From: Hyphodiscus hymeniophilus
Lineage: Eukaryota; Ascomycota; Leotiomycetes; Helotiales; Hyphodiscaceae
DNA length: 64,000 nt
Reading direction: 5' to 3'
Assembly: GCA_016508695.1 (NCBI GenBank)
Contig: VNKQ01000002.1
Location: 434,001-498,000, forward strand
Shown piece by piece: positions 22,625 through 34,134 of this stretch. The translations under genes and the position numbers were made by a program. The notes beneath the pieces were generated by a model. The model had not been told where the DNA came from. It did not search any database and was given only the letters and a program-made list of their open reading frames with translations. Numbering within the stretch: the stretch's first letter is position 1; each line of letters starts with the position of its first letter.

Positions 22625-24522
22625 ATGGCTTCTCAGGTAATCTGTGCTGGGGTCTTAATATGTTATGTACTAATAAACAGCAGCTTTCTTCAAAAATAAC
22701 TCCAAGGTACACTCTCGCTGAGGGTTAGGTATCTCCCGACTTTCAATGTTGCGTTGTAGCTAAGTCTCCGTAGGGCGTCCATACCCAGATCCCACGACAG
22801 CTATCCGACTCAACAAGACCAATGGCGCCGGCCTAATGCTTCTTCAAGATACTCAGTTGATCGAAACACTGGCACATTTTGCCCGTGAACGCATTCCTGA
22901 GCGGTGAGAGCTCTCCTAAATCCATCTGCTCGTAACATTCCATACTCATCGCTCTCGGGGTTGTCCATGCCTCAGCTGTTGGTGCCCGAGGAAAGTTCAC
23001 AGTGACTCACGATATTACTGATATTACATCGGCAGCATTCCTTAGTGAAATAGGAAAAGAAACTCCACTGCTACTCAGAGTTTCCACTGTTGGACCAGAA
23101 CGAGGCTCAGCAGATTGTGTGCGAGAGGTTAGAGGGTGGGGAATGAAAATATACACCGAGGAAGGCAATCAGGATTTTGTTTTTAATGACATCGTGAGTC
23201 CTCTCCATGATTTCTCGTAAACTGGGGCTTACTGTTTCATAGCCGGTTTTTTTCGTCAGAGATACGATCAAATTCCCGTCGGTGAACAGGTCCCACAAGC
23301 GCCATCCGCAGACGAATTACCGGACTCAACTATGTTCTGAGAGTGAGATTCTCCCTCACAGATGATTGTAGTTCTCTGACGATGCATAGTTTCCACAACA
23401 ATAACCCAGAAGGGACTCATGCTCTCACCATGCTCTTTAGCGATCGTGGCACACCCGCTTCTGTCCGTAACATTGATGCTTTCGGCGGACACACGTACAA
23501 GTTCACGAAACCAGTTAGTTATTGCCCTTGGAAAGCCTGGCACTGATCTCCCAGTATTGAGTTAACAAGCACCAGGATGGCTCATTTCCTACGTGAAAAT
23601 CCACCTCAAAACCGACCAGGGAATCAAAAATAATACCGAGGCATCCGCCACCAAGTTGGCGGGCGAAGATCCTAACCATCATCAACGAGATCTCTACGAA
23701 TCAATCGAGAAAGGGGAATATCCAAGCTGGACAGCATATATACAGGTCATGGAACCCAACGATGCCGAGACATATGGCTTCAATATCTTTGACATGACGA
23801 AAGTGTGGCCCCATGCTGATTATCCACTCCGGCCATTTGGCAAGGTGACCTTGAACAAAAACGTAAGTTCCATCCTCGTAGCATATACGTTGAGGGGAAG
23901 ACCCTGACTTTGACCTAGTCTCAGAACTACTTTGCGGAAATCGAGCAAGCAGCTTTCTCGCCTTCCACCATGGTGCCAGGTATCGCCCCATCAGGAGATC
24001 CAAGCACGTCTTCCCTTCCCCAGTTTTCTCATCAGACCCCTACTAACATCATCTCCAGTGCTCCAAGCACGCATGTTCTCATACCCCGATGCAGCTCGCT
24101 ACCGCCTGGGAGTGAATTACCAACAACTCCCCACAAACCACGCCCTCTCCCCCGTCTACTCACCGTTCCAACGTGACGGCCTCGGAACGATCATGCCCAA
24201 CTACGGCCCCGATCCAAACTACGTACGGTCTTCTCTCCGCCCGCTGGTCTACGGCCCCGCAGAAGTGGCACATGGTGACTGGGTGGGCAAGGTGACGGCC
24301 TGGACGAGCGAGATATCAGAGGTGGATTTCGCGCAGCCGAGAGCGCTGTGGGCGAAATGGGGACGTGATGGGAAGGGGGAGCAGGAGGCTTTCGTGGGGA
24401 ACGTGTGTGCGAGTCTGAAGGATGCAATTTCGCGGGTGCAGAGGGAAACGCTGGCGGTGTTCGCGAGGGTTGATGAGAGGTTGGCGGGGATGTTGGAGAG
24501 GAGGTTGGAGAGCTTGGTCTGA
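22625..24522 (+). pseudogene. Catalase pseudogene (small-subunit type) with several lesions
   Basis: Residues recognisable from start to end are MASQ, YTLAEG, DPTTAIRL, ARERIPER, the distal-His block VVHASAVGARGKFTVT, RGSADCVREVRGW, PVFFVRDTIKFPSVNRSHKR, NNNPEGTHALTMLFSDRG, FGGHTYKFT, WTAYIQVMEPNDAETYGFN, and the proximal heme-Tyr block ARMFSYPDAARYRLG. At least five defects interrupt them. The intron beginning at 22904 lacks an AG acceptor (GG at 22957-22958). One base is missing near 23317. TGA at 23338 replaces the Trp of the MFW motif. One base is missing near 23588. A donor site is absent near 24002, where the reading passes from exon into an intron-like stretch. Catalases of this kind dismutate H2O2 and are heme tetramers. 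Sequencing error could explain one lesion but hardly all. Confidence 0.82.
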
Positions 24523-25577
24523 TATCTAAATTGGACTGGATAGAGGGTTAGGTAATATGCAAGGTGCGTGTAGTGCTATTCGGCTCCACAACGAGGGACT
24601 TGATAGTTTTCTTTCTCTGGATCGGCACGTAGGGAGTTAATGCTGGGCTGTTGAGTGCTGCAGTGACGATCAGGAGGTTACGTGGAGACTGGAGAGACTG
24701 CCAGTGGAGAAGTTGCTTTAGGGAGATTAGACTTTGAGGCTTCTGTGTATATTCTGCCAGGGATTATGTGTTTAACACGGATCAGCACCTTCGCTCAAAG
24801 AACATGCTTCCAGCGATATTCGTTCGCATTCTCAATACACGAGGTTCCAGCTGTTGATGATGAGCACTCGACCGACCATCGTGGAAAGCGCTAGCAAACA
24901 TTGAAGCCTCGGTGTGTATAGGTATACTTGAGACGATTTGCTTACAAGGTTTTACAGTGAAATAGATGTGGGATTAGTGGAGTGTGGAAGAGTCATGTGA
25001 CTAGTCCAGAGGGGAGGTGATGACTACCTTCTTTTCAGGGAGGCGTGCGTATGTGTCAATTGCAGCTTCACAGTTATCTGTTCGCGAAGAAAACACATCG
25101 CGGCTCTCAACGAAGCCCATTCATGGACGCATGTACAATGTTGGCTTCGTGGGAGGAGAAGCACCTTTTTTCGTTTTCGCCTTCGTGATATGAAGCCAAG
25201 AGCTTGGTTTGGTCGAGGCCCACATCTATTAAGGTAGGTAGCTACCTTCATCTGTAGAGAAGGGTATCGACCTGCCGCCTTGAGATCATACAGTCCGGTA
25301 CATTCGTACGGACGTTGAGATCCAAGCAAATACAGTAGTACTACTCGTCGACAAGCTGGCTGGGAAGTGCAGAAGAAAGAGCAGCCACTTGACGGCATTG
25401 GAAGCCAAGCTGGCCAAGTGGCAACTAGGTACGAGTCCCCATGGAAGTGGCCGTTTTTATGGCAAAATTGCCCAAGGTGGAAGTCAAATTGAAGCCAAGG
25501 GCAAGAGTCGAATGCACCAGTGCTTCTTGGTGGGTTTGTCTGGATGCCAAACATCGCCATCTCGAATAACCAACCCT

Positions 25578-25605
25578 ACCACCACCACCACCACCACCAC
25601 CACCA
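25578..25605. repeat. (ACC)n microsatellite
   Basis: There are about nine uninterrupted ACC units upstream of the GH72 gene. Confidence 0.85.
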
Positions 25606-25661
25606 GTTCTATCTCGCCACCACGCCATCTAAAAATAACCCAACCTCCTTCATATCGCAAC

Positions 25662-25695
25662 TTGGATTTCTTGGATTTCTTGCATTTCTTGCATT
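25662..25695. repeat. 9-bp tandem repeat, four copies
   Basis: Two copies of TTGGATTTC are followed by TTGCATTTC and a partial TTGCATT. Confidence 0.8.
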
Positions 25696-26515
25696 AAATC
25701 GATGATCGAGGCATTCTGAAGCTGGTAGAGATGATGATAGACGGCGGGAGTCCGTCATAACCCGTCGAAAGCGAGTTGTGATCTGCGGGTTTCGAAACCA
25801 GGAGATTGTGAACTTTCTGAAGTTGCCCCTCGGAACCACAATTCTGCTTTGGACGGCCTCATCTCGGCTAATGCGTATTGGACGATTGGATGTCTCTGCA
25901 TTATTGCCTCGCCATTTCTCTTCTCTTGAAAAGCCAACTGGGGGGGATTTGAAAGTCCGATAAGCAGCATCCTGATATACTTGGATACCAACCACACAGG
26001 ATTTGGACACACAGTATGTCATCTATGTTTCGTCGTAGTCGCCCTCCTCAAAAAACCTGAATGAAATCCCCCCATTAAATCATATCCACACGGCGTTTCT
26101 CCAGTGCGGGAGCCATTAGAATATCACTGGCTCCCCTTACTCAGGGATTCGGACCAATGACAGCTCAACCAGCCCCCCCCTGGACCCATGTCCGTCTCTG
26201 TTTTGGAACTTCGACGGACACGAGCTAGAGAGGTCTTGGCGTGTCGTCCCCTTTTCCTGCTACCCTACCCTCTCCTCCTCTGCCTCCAACCCTTCTCTTA
26301 ATCGACAAACTATTTCAATCATCCAAGGAACAATCACTCGTTTATTGTGTCCTTTCCTCCCTCTTCCCTTTAATTCAATCAACCATTCTCGACCCAGTCT
26401 CTCATTCTCTCGAGACTTTTCAATCCATTGCTTTTATTGACACGAATCAAACATTTCTGCCACATCTCAGAATCACATTTTTATCTAGACCATTATCTCC
26501 TAACATCTTTTGAAC

Positions 26516-27987
26516 ATGAAGAACTTCGCAATCGCAGCTCTGGCTGCAGCCAGCGGTGTTCTTGCCACACCCACCCCGACTGAGGAACTCGTTGCACGAG
26601 CGTCCAGCTCATCCCTGACAGCCATCACAGTCAAGGGAAATGGTGAGAAGCGTACTTTGATGGGACTGGGTCAATTGCTGACATGGCATACCTAGCCTTC
26701 TTCCAAGGAGAAAACCGATTCTATATCCGTGGAGTCGACTACCAACCTGGAGGTTCATCCGATCTTGCCGACCCCATCGCAGACGAGGCCGGTTGCACGC
26801 GAGATATTGCGGAATTCAAGAAGTTAGGAATCAACACCGTTCGCGTCTATACCGTCGATAACACTGCGAGCCATGATGCTTGTATGGCTGCCCTTTCAGC
26901 CGCCGGTATCTATCTGGTCCTTGATGTCAACACACCTCTATACTCCCTCAACAGAGCTACCCCAGCACCATCTTACAACGCCGTCTACCTCCAGAACATC
27001 TTCGCAACCATCGATGCCTTTGCGAACTACACAAACACACTGGCATTCTTCTCGGGTAACGAGGTTATCAACGACGATACTACTACATCTGCGGCGCCAT
27101 ATGTCAAGGCCGTCACCCGTGATATGAGACAATACATCGGCAGCCGTGGATACCGTCAAGTCCCTGTAGGATACTCTGCCGCTGACGTTGACTCCAACCG
27201 TCTCGAGATGGCCGAGTACATGAACTGTGGCAGCGATGACGAGCGCAGTGATTTCTTCGCTTTCAACGACTACTCTTGGTGTGATCCTTCATCCTTCCAA
27301 CTCTCCGGCTGGGATCAGAAGGTCAAGAACTTCACCGGATATGGTCTTCCCCTCTTCTTGTCTGAGTATGGTTGCAACACCAACACTCGCAAATTCGAAG
27401 AGGTTGCGGCTCTCTACAACACCGAGATGACCTCTGTCTACTCTGGTGGTCTTGTATATGAATATTCTCAGGAATCAAGCAATTATGGTCTCGTCACCAT
27501 CTCTGGCTCCAGCGTTACTGAGCGACCTGATTTCTCTGCCCTTCAAAGCGCTTTCAAAGCGACCGCCAACCCAACCGGCGATGGTGGATTCAACTCGACG
27601 GGTGGTGCTTCTGGGTGCCCAGTCAAGAGCGCAAACTGGAACGTCAGCAGCGATGCCCTGCCTGCGATCCCATCTGCTGCAGCTGCTGTAAGTCGCTCCC
27701 TTAACTGTGTGACCCGAACCGTACTAATATGAAAATAGTACATGAAGAAGGGTGCAGGGTCTGGTCCGGGTCTGTCTGGAAAGGGAAGTCAGAATTCTGG
27801 TGGTACCTCAACTGGTACAGCAACTGCTGGCTCTGGATCTGTTTCTGCCGTAGCTACTGGTTCTTCCAGTTCTGGAACCAGCAGCAAGAGCGCCGCACCA
27901 TTGACTGTCCAACCTCTCAACAAAGCCCCTATGATCATTGGCTTCATCGTCGTTGGGTTCTCGTTCCTGGGAGCGACCTTGTTGTGA
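26516..27987 (+). CDS. GPI-anchored 1,3-beta-glucanosyltransferase (GH72, Gel/Gas family)
   Basis: Three exons (26516-26642, 26696-27687, 27739-27987; introns of 53 and 51 bp) encode 455 residues. The protein has a signal peptide (MKNFAIAALAAASGVLA), then the GH72 domain: FYIRGVDYQPGG, GINTVRVYTVDNTASHDAC, acid/base Glu in FSGNEVIND (27061-27063) and nucleophile Glu in LFLSEYGCN. A Ser/Gly-rich stalk and a hydrophobic C-terminus preceded by small residues (GFIVVGFSFLGATLL) indicate GPI attachment. The enzyme cuts 1,3-beta-glucan and rejoins the new end to another chain, elongating cell wall glucan at the plasma membrane. After the catalytic domain only a short CPVKSANWNVSS segment precedes the stalk. 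There is no Cys-rich CBM43/X8 domain, so this is the Gel1-like short type. It is intact although it sits between a catalase and a dehydrogenase pseudogene. Confidence 0.95.
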
Positions 27988-28721
27988 TTAACCACAGAAC
28001 ACAACTACTTGAGAGGAGAATACACTGCGGAGCCGCGGTAATGAGTTGAGCAAGGCTGGATCTTGGTATGATAAAGGATAGATACATAGGGCTACGGCTT
28101 GTATGAGTGGGTGCAGGATATCGGATATGATGCTTGGCATTTCCTGGTGTTACTTGCTCCAATTTATTTCTTGTTTGCTTTCTGTGATGGGGCCGCCTGG
28201 TGGCCACCAGGATCTCGGAACTCATACATGTATGACAATAGAGAAATTTCAGATGCTCATTTTTGTCCAATGCTTCATTGGTATGAGCTAAAATTCGCAA
28301 GTGCTCAGTTACTCAGACTATGAACAATCCACACGCAGATTCACATGGAGAGGTTGTCCCTCAAATAGTGTCATAAGACGATCGACGGCCTGGCCTCTGA
28401 CTTTGTAAGATCGGCAAGTCGCAAACCGTAACCTTAGTAGCAAGCAAACTTGCTCCTATTCATAATAGCTGTAGTATGTTCCTTTACACTATTTTGAATC
28501 TTCTCAAAGGTAGCACACCGAAGTCCGGTTGACTGAACCCATTTGCCTTTCCGTCATACGCGTCGCTACTGATGGATATACCGAGGCGACGATAAGTGCC
28601 GTGCGATACATTCTGAAGGACAAGGCCATGGACGTCCGTTAGAATTCCTCCTTCCCTTCTCCTTCTGTCCTTTCCTGCAGAATCAGAGAGGACCAGGAAT
28701 TCCGCAACGCCCTCTACAGGA
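27988..28721. other. Convergent intergenic interval
   Basis: This is the 3' flank of the GH72 gene and of the dehydrogenase pseudogene. No feature is recognised. Confidence 0.5.
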
Positions 28722-29393
28722 TCACTGACTCATGCTCTTCTCCACCTCCTCCCTCGCCGGTGCATAGATCGAGTCCTTCGGCAGCCTCGCCTGTGGTCCG
28801 TCCGTGATGTTTGAGCGGACGGCACCGGTCTTGAGCTCGACGAAGGGGACGCCGAAGGGCGTGAGTTCGAGTCGGAGAAGGTCGCCATGGCCGCTTTGGA
28901 AGCATTGTAGGCGGAGTGGAAGGGCACGGTACAGACGCTTGAGATGGATGTTTGGTTCACGACCATGCCCTTGGATCTGATGATCAGAGGCAGGAACGCC
29001 TGCGTCATTGCCAAGTAGCTCCACACATTGAGATCGAAGAGTTTTCTGGCTTCGGTGATACACATGTCGGATATAGTCGTGGTGTAAGAAGCTCCCGCGT
29101 TGTTGACTGGTCAGATGAGTGAGTCGGGTTCCCCTGCTGTTGAGAATGCGTGTCCTTCATACCGAGTATATCCAGCTGTGTTATCTCGCTGGCGATCTTG
29201 GCGATCGATGTATTATCGAGCACTCCAGCCTCAAAGTCTCGATTCCCAACGCCTCAAGGCTCTTCATCTTAGCGGGATTTCTCGCAGTCGCGTACACTTT
29301 CAGCCCAGCGTCGTGGAATGCGATTGTAAGTCCAGCTCCCAGACTCCCATCTGAGCATCCAGTAATCAAGACGGTTTTCTTGGGGCTCGACAT
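28722..29393 (-). pseudogene. Short-chain dehydrogenase/reductase pseudogene
   Basis: It starts at 29393 with MSSPKKTVLITGCSDGSLGA, a classical SDR nucleotide-binding motif, and continues with YATARNPAKM. One base is missing near 29225, so the frame jumps to VLDNTSIAKIASEITQLDIL. A GT..AG intron then joins to VNNAGASYTT. The next exon keeps DLNVWSYLAMTQAFLPL and the catalytic serine and YxxxK in SISSVCTVPFHSAYNASKAA. Near 28875 a second frame jump follows MATFSD, after which the other frame reads LRLELTPFGVPFVELKTGAV. A stop after REEVEKSMSQ removes the usual C-terminal 60-80 residues. Relatives of this type are 1-acyl-DHAP-reductase-like SDRs. Two frameshifts plus truncation make a working enzyme very unlikely. 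Confidence 0.8.
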
Positions 29394-32181
29394 TCTCTCG
29401 TCTGTCTATAGAGTTCCTGGAAACTACTGAAGATAGATTTTCAGGCTAGAAATAAAGCAATCTCAGTGTTGAGGAGATTGTCAAAAATGGGAAACTCGAA
29501 GACGCAGGACTAGACATCAGAATGAAGTGGGAAATACGAAAAGCATAACAGTAACGAGCGGCCCGTCAAATTTTCCAATGTAACTTTCAACATAAACCTC
29601 CAGCGGTACGAGTATCAGGAAATGTCAGCGCTAATAAGGAGACTGCTTCCAAAGTCCCTTTATCCAAGAACAATTTGAGCGTCGCAGTCGCAATACACGA
29701 CTTGGGATAAAACGTGGCCAATTGCTTCAGGCTTGCGCTGATACGAGGCCTTCCTTCAGTTCCCGCAGACACGGGATTCCGTGCAACCGACTCAGATGAA
29801 CGCGGAGATCTCATCCCTGGCCATGCTGACTTCAACATGATCGGAGATACGCTGATGGACAAGCGCACAGTATTTACAGTACACACGTCCGTACTGGCCA
29901 CCGACTGCTACTTGGTCACGTTTTGACGAACCTGGATGGCATAAGTGTCTCGTTGAACCAACTTGACCCTGTTGGGCGGTATGCACGCAAGCTCTCCAGA
30001 AGTCATCGGTGCTAATTTGACCTTCCAGCACCTGGCATGAACAGGATCCTTGATAGCCAGGTGTGTGATGGCCGTATCTTCCGGTACCTGTTCTTGAGAA
30101 GGAGCATGTACTTTCATGTTGAATGGGTTTGGCGGCATAATAACGCTTCGAAAGACGGGTTGAGAGCATTGGATGGTCTGAGCATCTGCTATTCGATGCA
30201 GCGAGGACTAGATACGTCTCCGTTTAGTAACTAGGCTGCTCGCTATCCAGGCTTGAGGAAGTAGGAAAACTCAGCTTGCAACCTCCACAACTTCAATAGC
30301 CGGAACATGGGCCTGGAAATAATCTTCCCAGACTTGTTTGCAAAGACGTAGCTTTTGAACCAAGCTTGGCATGGGATTGGGGGAAATTGCGATGGTCTTT
30401 GTATTGTTTCATAGAGTCGTTGCAATTCGTGCTTGATTGGTTCTTTCAGTGGTCTTTACGAGGTAGTGTACGATATGTAATGCGAAATGAATCTCTTATG
30501 CCGAGATACCAACATGAAGGCGATTCACTCTTCCGGTCACGCGACTTGCCAGAATCAACGACCCAGTCACTTAACAGAAACAATTTTTGGGGGAATACCT
30601 TTAAATGCTTGTTTTTGATACCTTTATTGCGCCAACCGCTGTGGTTTTATAGCGTTACATGAACAGCCCTAGCATTAAAAAGCCACCTAGGTACCTTAGG
30701 TACTGTACGCCACATCAAAGCCGGCCTGGTTTGGTCCATGAACTACTCGAACAAAAGAAAGGAAAAACAAAATGGTACCAAAGTCTTTTATTTATTTCCT
30801 CTGCCAACCTAGAAATAGGTCTGAAGGCAAGTTGGACTTTGAACTCGACTAGAGTACTCTTACCCCATGAGTTCAACGCGCTATACCTGGCTGCACGGTC
30901 TGCGAACTTACGATCTCGAATTGCAGCGTACTTCTTTCGAGTTTTGCGTCTTTGTCAAATTGAACAATAATGAGACGCCAGTCCAAAAGAGCAGGTATCT
31001 GCCAACGCCGGCGTCGCGGAGAAGTGCTGACAGCATTGGCCATCTGTCACGTTTCTCCCATATTTATTTCTATTCATTTACGTAGAAATTCATACGTAGA
31101 TCTTGGTTGAATAATAAATGTAGAAATTAGTCACAGCATCCTAATCCTTTACAGGTGTTTGAAACCCCGGGATCCTTTTTGATGTAGACCTCAAATATCA
31201 CGTGCCTTGACCCCAAAGTGTGATCCTGTGCTTTGATCAATACTTCGGTCTTAACATATCCTAATTGTTGAAACCGTTTTGAATGATGAGGACGGCGGAA
31301 ATGATTACTGCTGCTCCGAATAACGGACCCGACAGCCCGTTTGAGTTTTCTAAGCTCTTGCTTGTAAATCGGTATCATTGGAGCAAATGGTGCGACTTCT
31401 TGGACAAGAGTCTTTTTCTCCGGCTCGATCATTCTGGAAGCATTGGGAGCGAGGATGTATGAAGCGAATATCAACATCGGCTGTCTTCCCGACTCTCGAG
31501 GGATCCGTAAACAGCGAGTCATCCATCACGCGGAAACTTATCTCCTTTTATTGATTCGTTTATTCTTCTTATATAAGTTTGGCCACTCCCTCTTTAGGAG
31601 ATTACCTAGGGAACCCCGAGCCGCCTCGATCGCAATACGGAGTTAGTGTTGCTGCCAAAGATCCCTATTCGTGACCAGGCCCTGGTCCCTGGGCTCTTCC
31701 CGCTCGTTTTTTCCTCGGTAGTCTCGATTACCCCTTGCACGTGGTAAAGGATACAACGGGGGTATACCCAAAGATGGGATATAAACTCAAACATTACTGG
31801 CACGCTTCCATGCAAGTGAAGGTAAAAGCCAGATGTAGTTAGATTATGCACAGTACGTCGAGTCTAGGTCGGTACCGTCTATCATTTCGGACCTGCACTA
31901 GTCCGCCATTACTGTTGTTCAGCTGCCACCCCGCACGCCTTTTTCACGGCCAACACTGTTTGACAATTTCCACCACGCCAGAATATCATGGGGATAAAGT
32001 GGAAGACTCTTTCTAGAATCCGAGGTTGAAAGCGCAGACCAATCTCGCCTTGTGAGTAAAAGATTTTCCGTCGCTGTTGCAGCTCTTTCCGTTTCTTTTC
32101 TTCCTTCTTTGATCTTATTTCATTACCTCGATCTCTTCCTTTCTTTTGTATCATAGACACCACTCTCGGACACATCTCGCA
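29394..32181. other. Longest gene-poor interval (2.8 kb)
   Basis: I see no gene I can support. Open frames on the minus strand at 29587-29901 and 29908-30138 have a protein-like composition but no recognisable domain, and they may be remnants. Plus-strand frames at 30366-31085 look random. The last 200 bp are T/C-rich and probably form the promoter and leader of the repeat-protein gene. Confidence 0.45.
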
Positions 32182-34134
32182 ATGCTCCTCTTTTCACTCC
32201 TTGTCTTTCTCTTTGCGAGCAGAGCCATAGCATTTTCAAACGACCTGGCTATCAAGAACCCTCGCGATGCCACTTGCACGACCAATGCCTGCCTCAGCCA
32301 AGTCCTCGCAAATCCCTCCCTTGCACTGCGTGACTGCTCTTCCATTCAGCACAAGACCAGCAGCACGCCGCACTCTGTCGCTACAACCACCATTTTTGTA
32401 ACGGCAACACAGCCTCCACATACCACAACAGTCACCAGCGTCCAGAGTGTCTTCAGCACATCTCTTGCTATCAATAGCCAAGTTACCACCCTTTTTGCGA
32501 CAATATATTCCACCGAAACAGATGTAGTAGCCACCTCGACGGAAGTCGATTTGAGCTTGGTCACGTCGACTACAGAGTTGGATATTAGCACGACTCTTGT
32601 TTCTACATACTCAGAGACAGATCTATTTACCAAGGTCGGTTCAACACTTACAACCTCGACGGAGCTAGATTACACGACCTCCACAGAAACCGATATTCAG
32701 ACCTCGACATTGACCATATCCTCGACTTCCACCGAGACCGATGCCACGACTGTGATCCAAACAATCACGGCTAATCAGAAGCGGGACAAAAGAACCTCGC
32801 CGACCACTTCTTCTCTCGTTTGCTACCAGGACAATTGTGTTCGAGCTTTCGAACGCTTTTCCGACTCGGCAACCGCATTCTGTGCAACATATACCAAGAC
32901 GGTCAACACTGGATTATATTTCCCGTCCTTTGCTACCAATTGTCCAACGGCGGCATCTGCACTGAGCTCTGGCTGTGCTTGCGTGGTTACTCCAACGACG
33001 ATTGCAAAGACGAGTTCAAGCAAAAGCTCCTCATCTTCAAGCAAAAGCTCATCATCTTCATCCCCAACCTCCCCATCCTCGACCCTTCGAACGACGTCAT
33101 CGACAAGTTCGCATCAAACCACCCCAAGCACGACGATTACATCAACAGCAAGTAGCACCTCGTGGTATGCTACAGCTTGTTCGGGTGCCATTCAATACTT
33201 ATCTGCTTGTTCATGCGTTCCAACTGTCTCTACAAGCTCAAGTACAGTCACAATAACGCAACCTGCTTCAATAATCACAGCTACTGTGTTTTCGACCAAG
33301 ACAGTTGTATCCGTACAGCAGATTACCACCTTGAGTTCGATATATTCAACCCAATTCGACGTTTCTACGTCCCTCGAAACCTTAGACGTCGATTCAACCT
33401 CAACCAACATCAATGTCGTAACGAATACCCAGATTTTCACCGATTTTGAGACAAGAACAACGGAGATCGATATCACCTCGACCAGCCAAGTGACTAATGT
33501 CATTTCGACAACCACAATCGAGACGGACTACACTACGATCTCTTCTGTTACGACAGTGACCGCGACCGATATCGCAGCATCCACAACTGTCTCGACAGAG
33601 ACAGATATGGTGACTGCAACCCCGGTGTCAAGTTGCCCAATCGTCCCACTCTCATGCGCCATGCCCACTTTCAATATCCAAATCGCCAACGGCACTGCGG
33701 CAGGACAGTACATTTACATACCATACAGCCCGCGCAGTATCTACACATTCACACGGACGATTACCAGCCAGGCCGGAGCCGCGAAGTTTACAGTCGACTC
33801 TTCCGGCAGGCTCACCTCTGTCCTGTACGGGCTGGTGATGTACTCCACAACCACATCGATCAACGGTGCCGTTGAAGCCGGAACAGCCGTGTTCAGTACT
33901 ACTTACAAACCCACCGCCGGGTGGAGTCCGCTCTACGTTCAGCTCGGTTGTGGGCCATCGTGTCCGGCCTCCTCGGGTAGCATCCTTTTGTCGGCGGCTA
34001 ACGGGATATACAACACTTTTGCGTACTGCAACGGGGTGACTGAGGTTGTGTCGAATGCGGTGCAGAATGGCTGCGGTCCTCCTAATAACTTTGGAGATAT
34101 TGACGCATTGACTTATACTTCTGTATCAGAATGA
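32182..34134 (+). CDS. Secreted Ser/Thr-rich protein with T-E-x-D repeats and Cys modules
   Basis: Intronless gene of 650 residues. The ATG at 32182 opens a signal peptide (MLLFSLLVFLFASRAIA); the frame is open for 12 codons upstream without an ATG. Two blocks, residues about 85-205 and 390-490, are built from a degenerate repeat with the core [ST]-T-E-x-D recurring about every 10-14 residues (examples STEVD, TTELD, SETDL, STETD). Between them is a Cys module, CYQDNCVRAFERFSDSATAF followed by CACV. It resembles the small Cys domain found in many secreted fungal proteins. A Ser-rich stalk and a second shorter Cys pair (ACSGAIQYLSACSCV) follow. The C-terminal 150 residues form a compact-looking domain with several cysteines. 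There is no terminal hydrophobic anchor, so it is probably secreted or wall-bound and heavily O-mannosylated. An adhesin or wall-structure role is inference. Confidence 0.82.
   Translation: MLLFSLLVFLFASRAIAFSNDLAIKNPRDATCTTNACLSQVLANPSLALRDCSSIQHKTSSTPHSVATTTIFVTATQPPHTTTVTSVQSVFSTSLAINSQVTTLFATIYSTETDVVATSTEVDLSLVTSTTELDISTTLVSTYSETDLFTKVGSTLTTSTELDYTTSTETDIQTSTLTISSTSTETDATTVIQTITANQKRDKRTSPTTSSLVCYQDNCVRAFERFSDSATAFCATYTKTVNTGLYFPSFATNCPTAASALSSGCACVVTPTTIAKTSSSKSSSSSSKSSSSSSPTSPSSTLRTTSSTSSHQTTPSTTITSTASSTSWYATACSGAIQYLSACSCVPTVSTSSSTVTITQPASIITATVFSTKTVVSVQQITTLSSIYSTQFDVSTSLETLDVDSTSTNINVVTNTQIFTDFETRTTEIDITSTSQVTNVISTTTIETDYTTISSVTTVTATDIAASTTVSTETDMVTATPVSSCPIVPLSCAMPTFNIQIANGTAAGQYIYIPYSPRSIYTFTRTITSQAGAAKFTVDSSGRLTSVLYGLVMYSTTTSINGAVEAGTAVFSTTYKPTAGWSPLYVQLGCGPSCPASSGSILLSAANGIYNTFAYCNGVTEVVSNAVQNGCGPPNNFGDIDALTYTSVSE

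Larger units (their letters stand above)
24523..26515. promoter_or_regulatory. Long intergenic and promoter region of the GH72 gene
   Basis: About 2 kb lie upstream of the glucanosyltransferase start. The last 290 bp are pyrimidine-rich, as is common in 5' leaders of strongly expressed fungal genes. An open frame on the minus strand at 25024-25560 has no recognisable domain and looks spurious. A trinucleotide microsatellite and a 9-bp tandem repeat are listed separately. Confidence 0.5.

Noticed and set aside
22625..24522. Alternative reading of the catalase gene as intact with unusual introns
   Set aside because: I tried alternative donors and acceptors at each break. None restores the frame across VVHAS, MFW-DFH and the YVKIHLKTDQ block at the same time.
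25024..25560. 178-codon open frame on the minus strand upstream of the GH72 gene
   Set aside because: It has no recognisable domain, an odd residue composition, and lies in a region with simple repeats typical of a promoter. Chance openness is the simpler explanation.
29587..30169. Adjacent minus-strand open frames with protein-like composition in the gene-poor interval
   Set aside because: They cannot be joined by plausible introns into a recognisable protein. They may be remnants, but I cannot support a gene.
32151..32633. Minus-strand open frames opposite the Ser/Thr-rich repeat protein
   Set aside because: They are shadows of Thr/Ser codons in the real gene and have no start context or domain.
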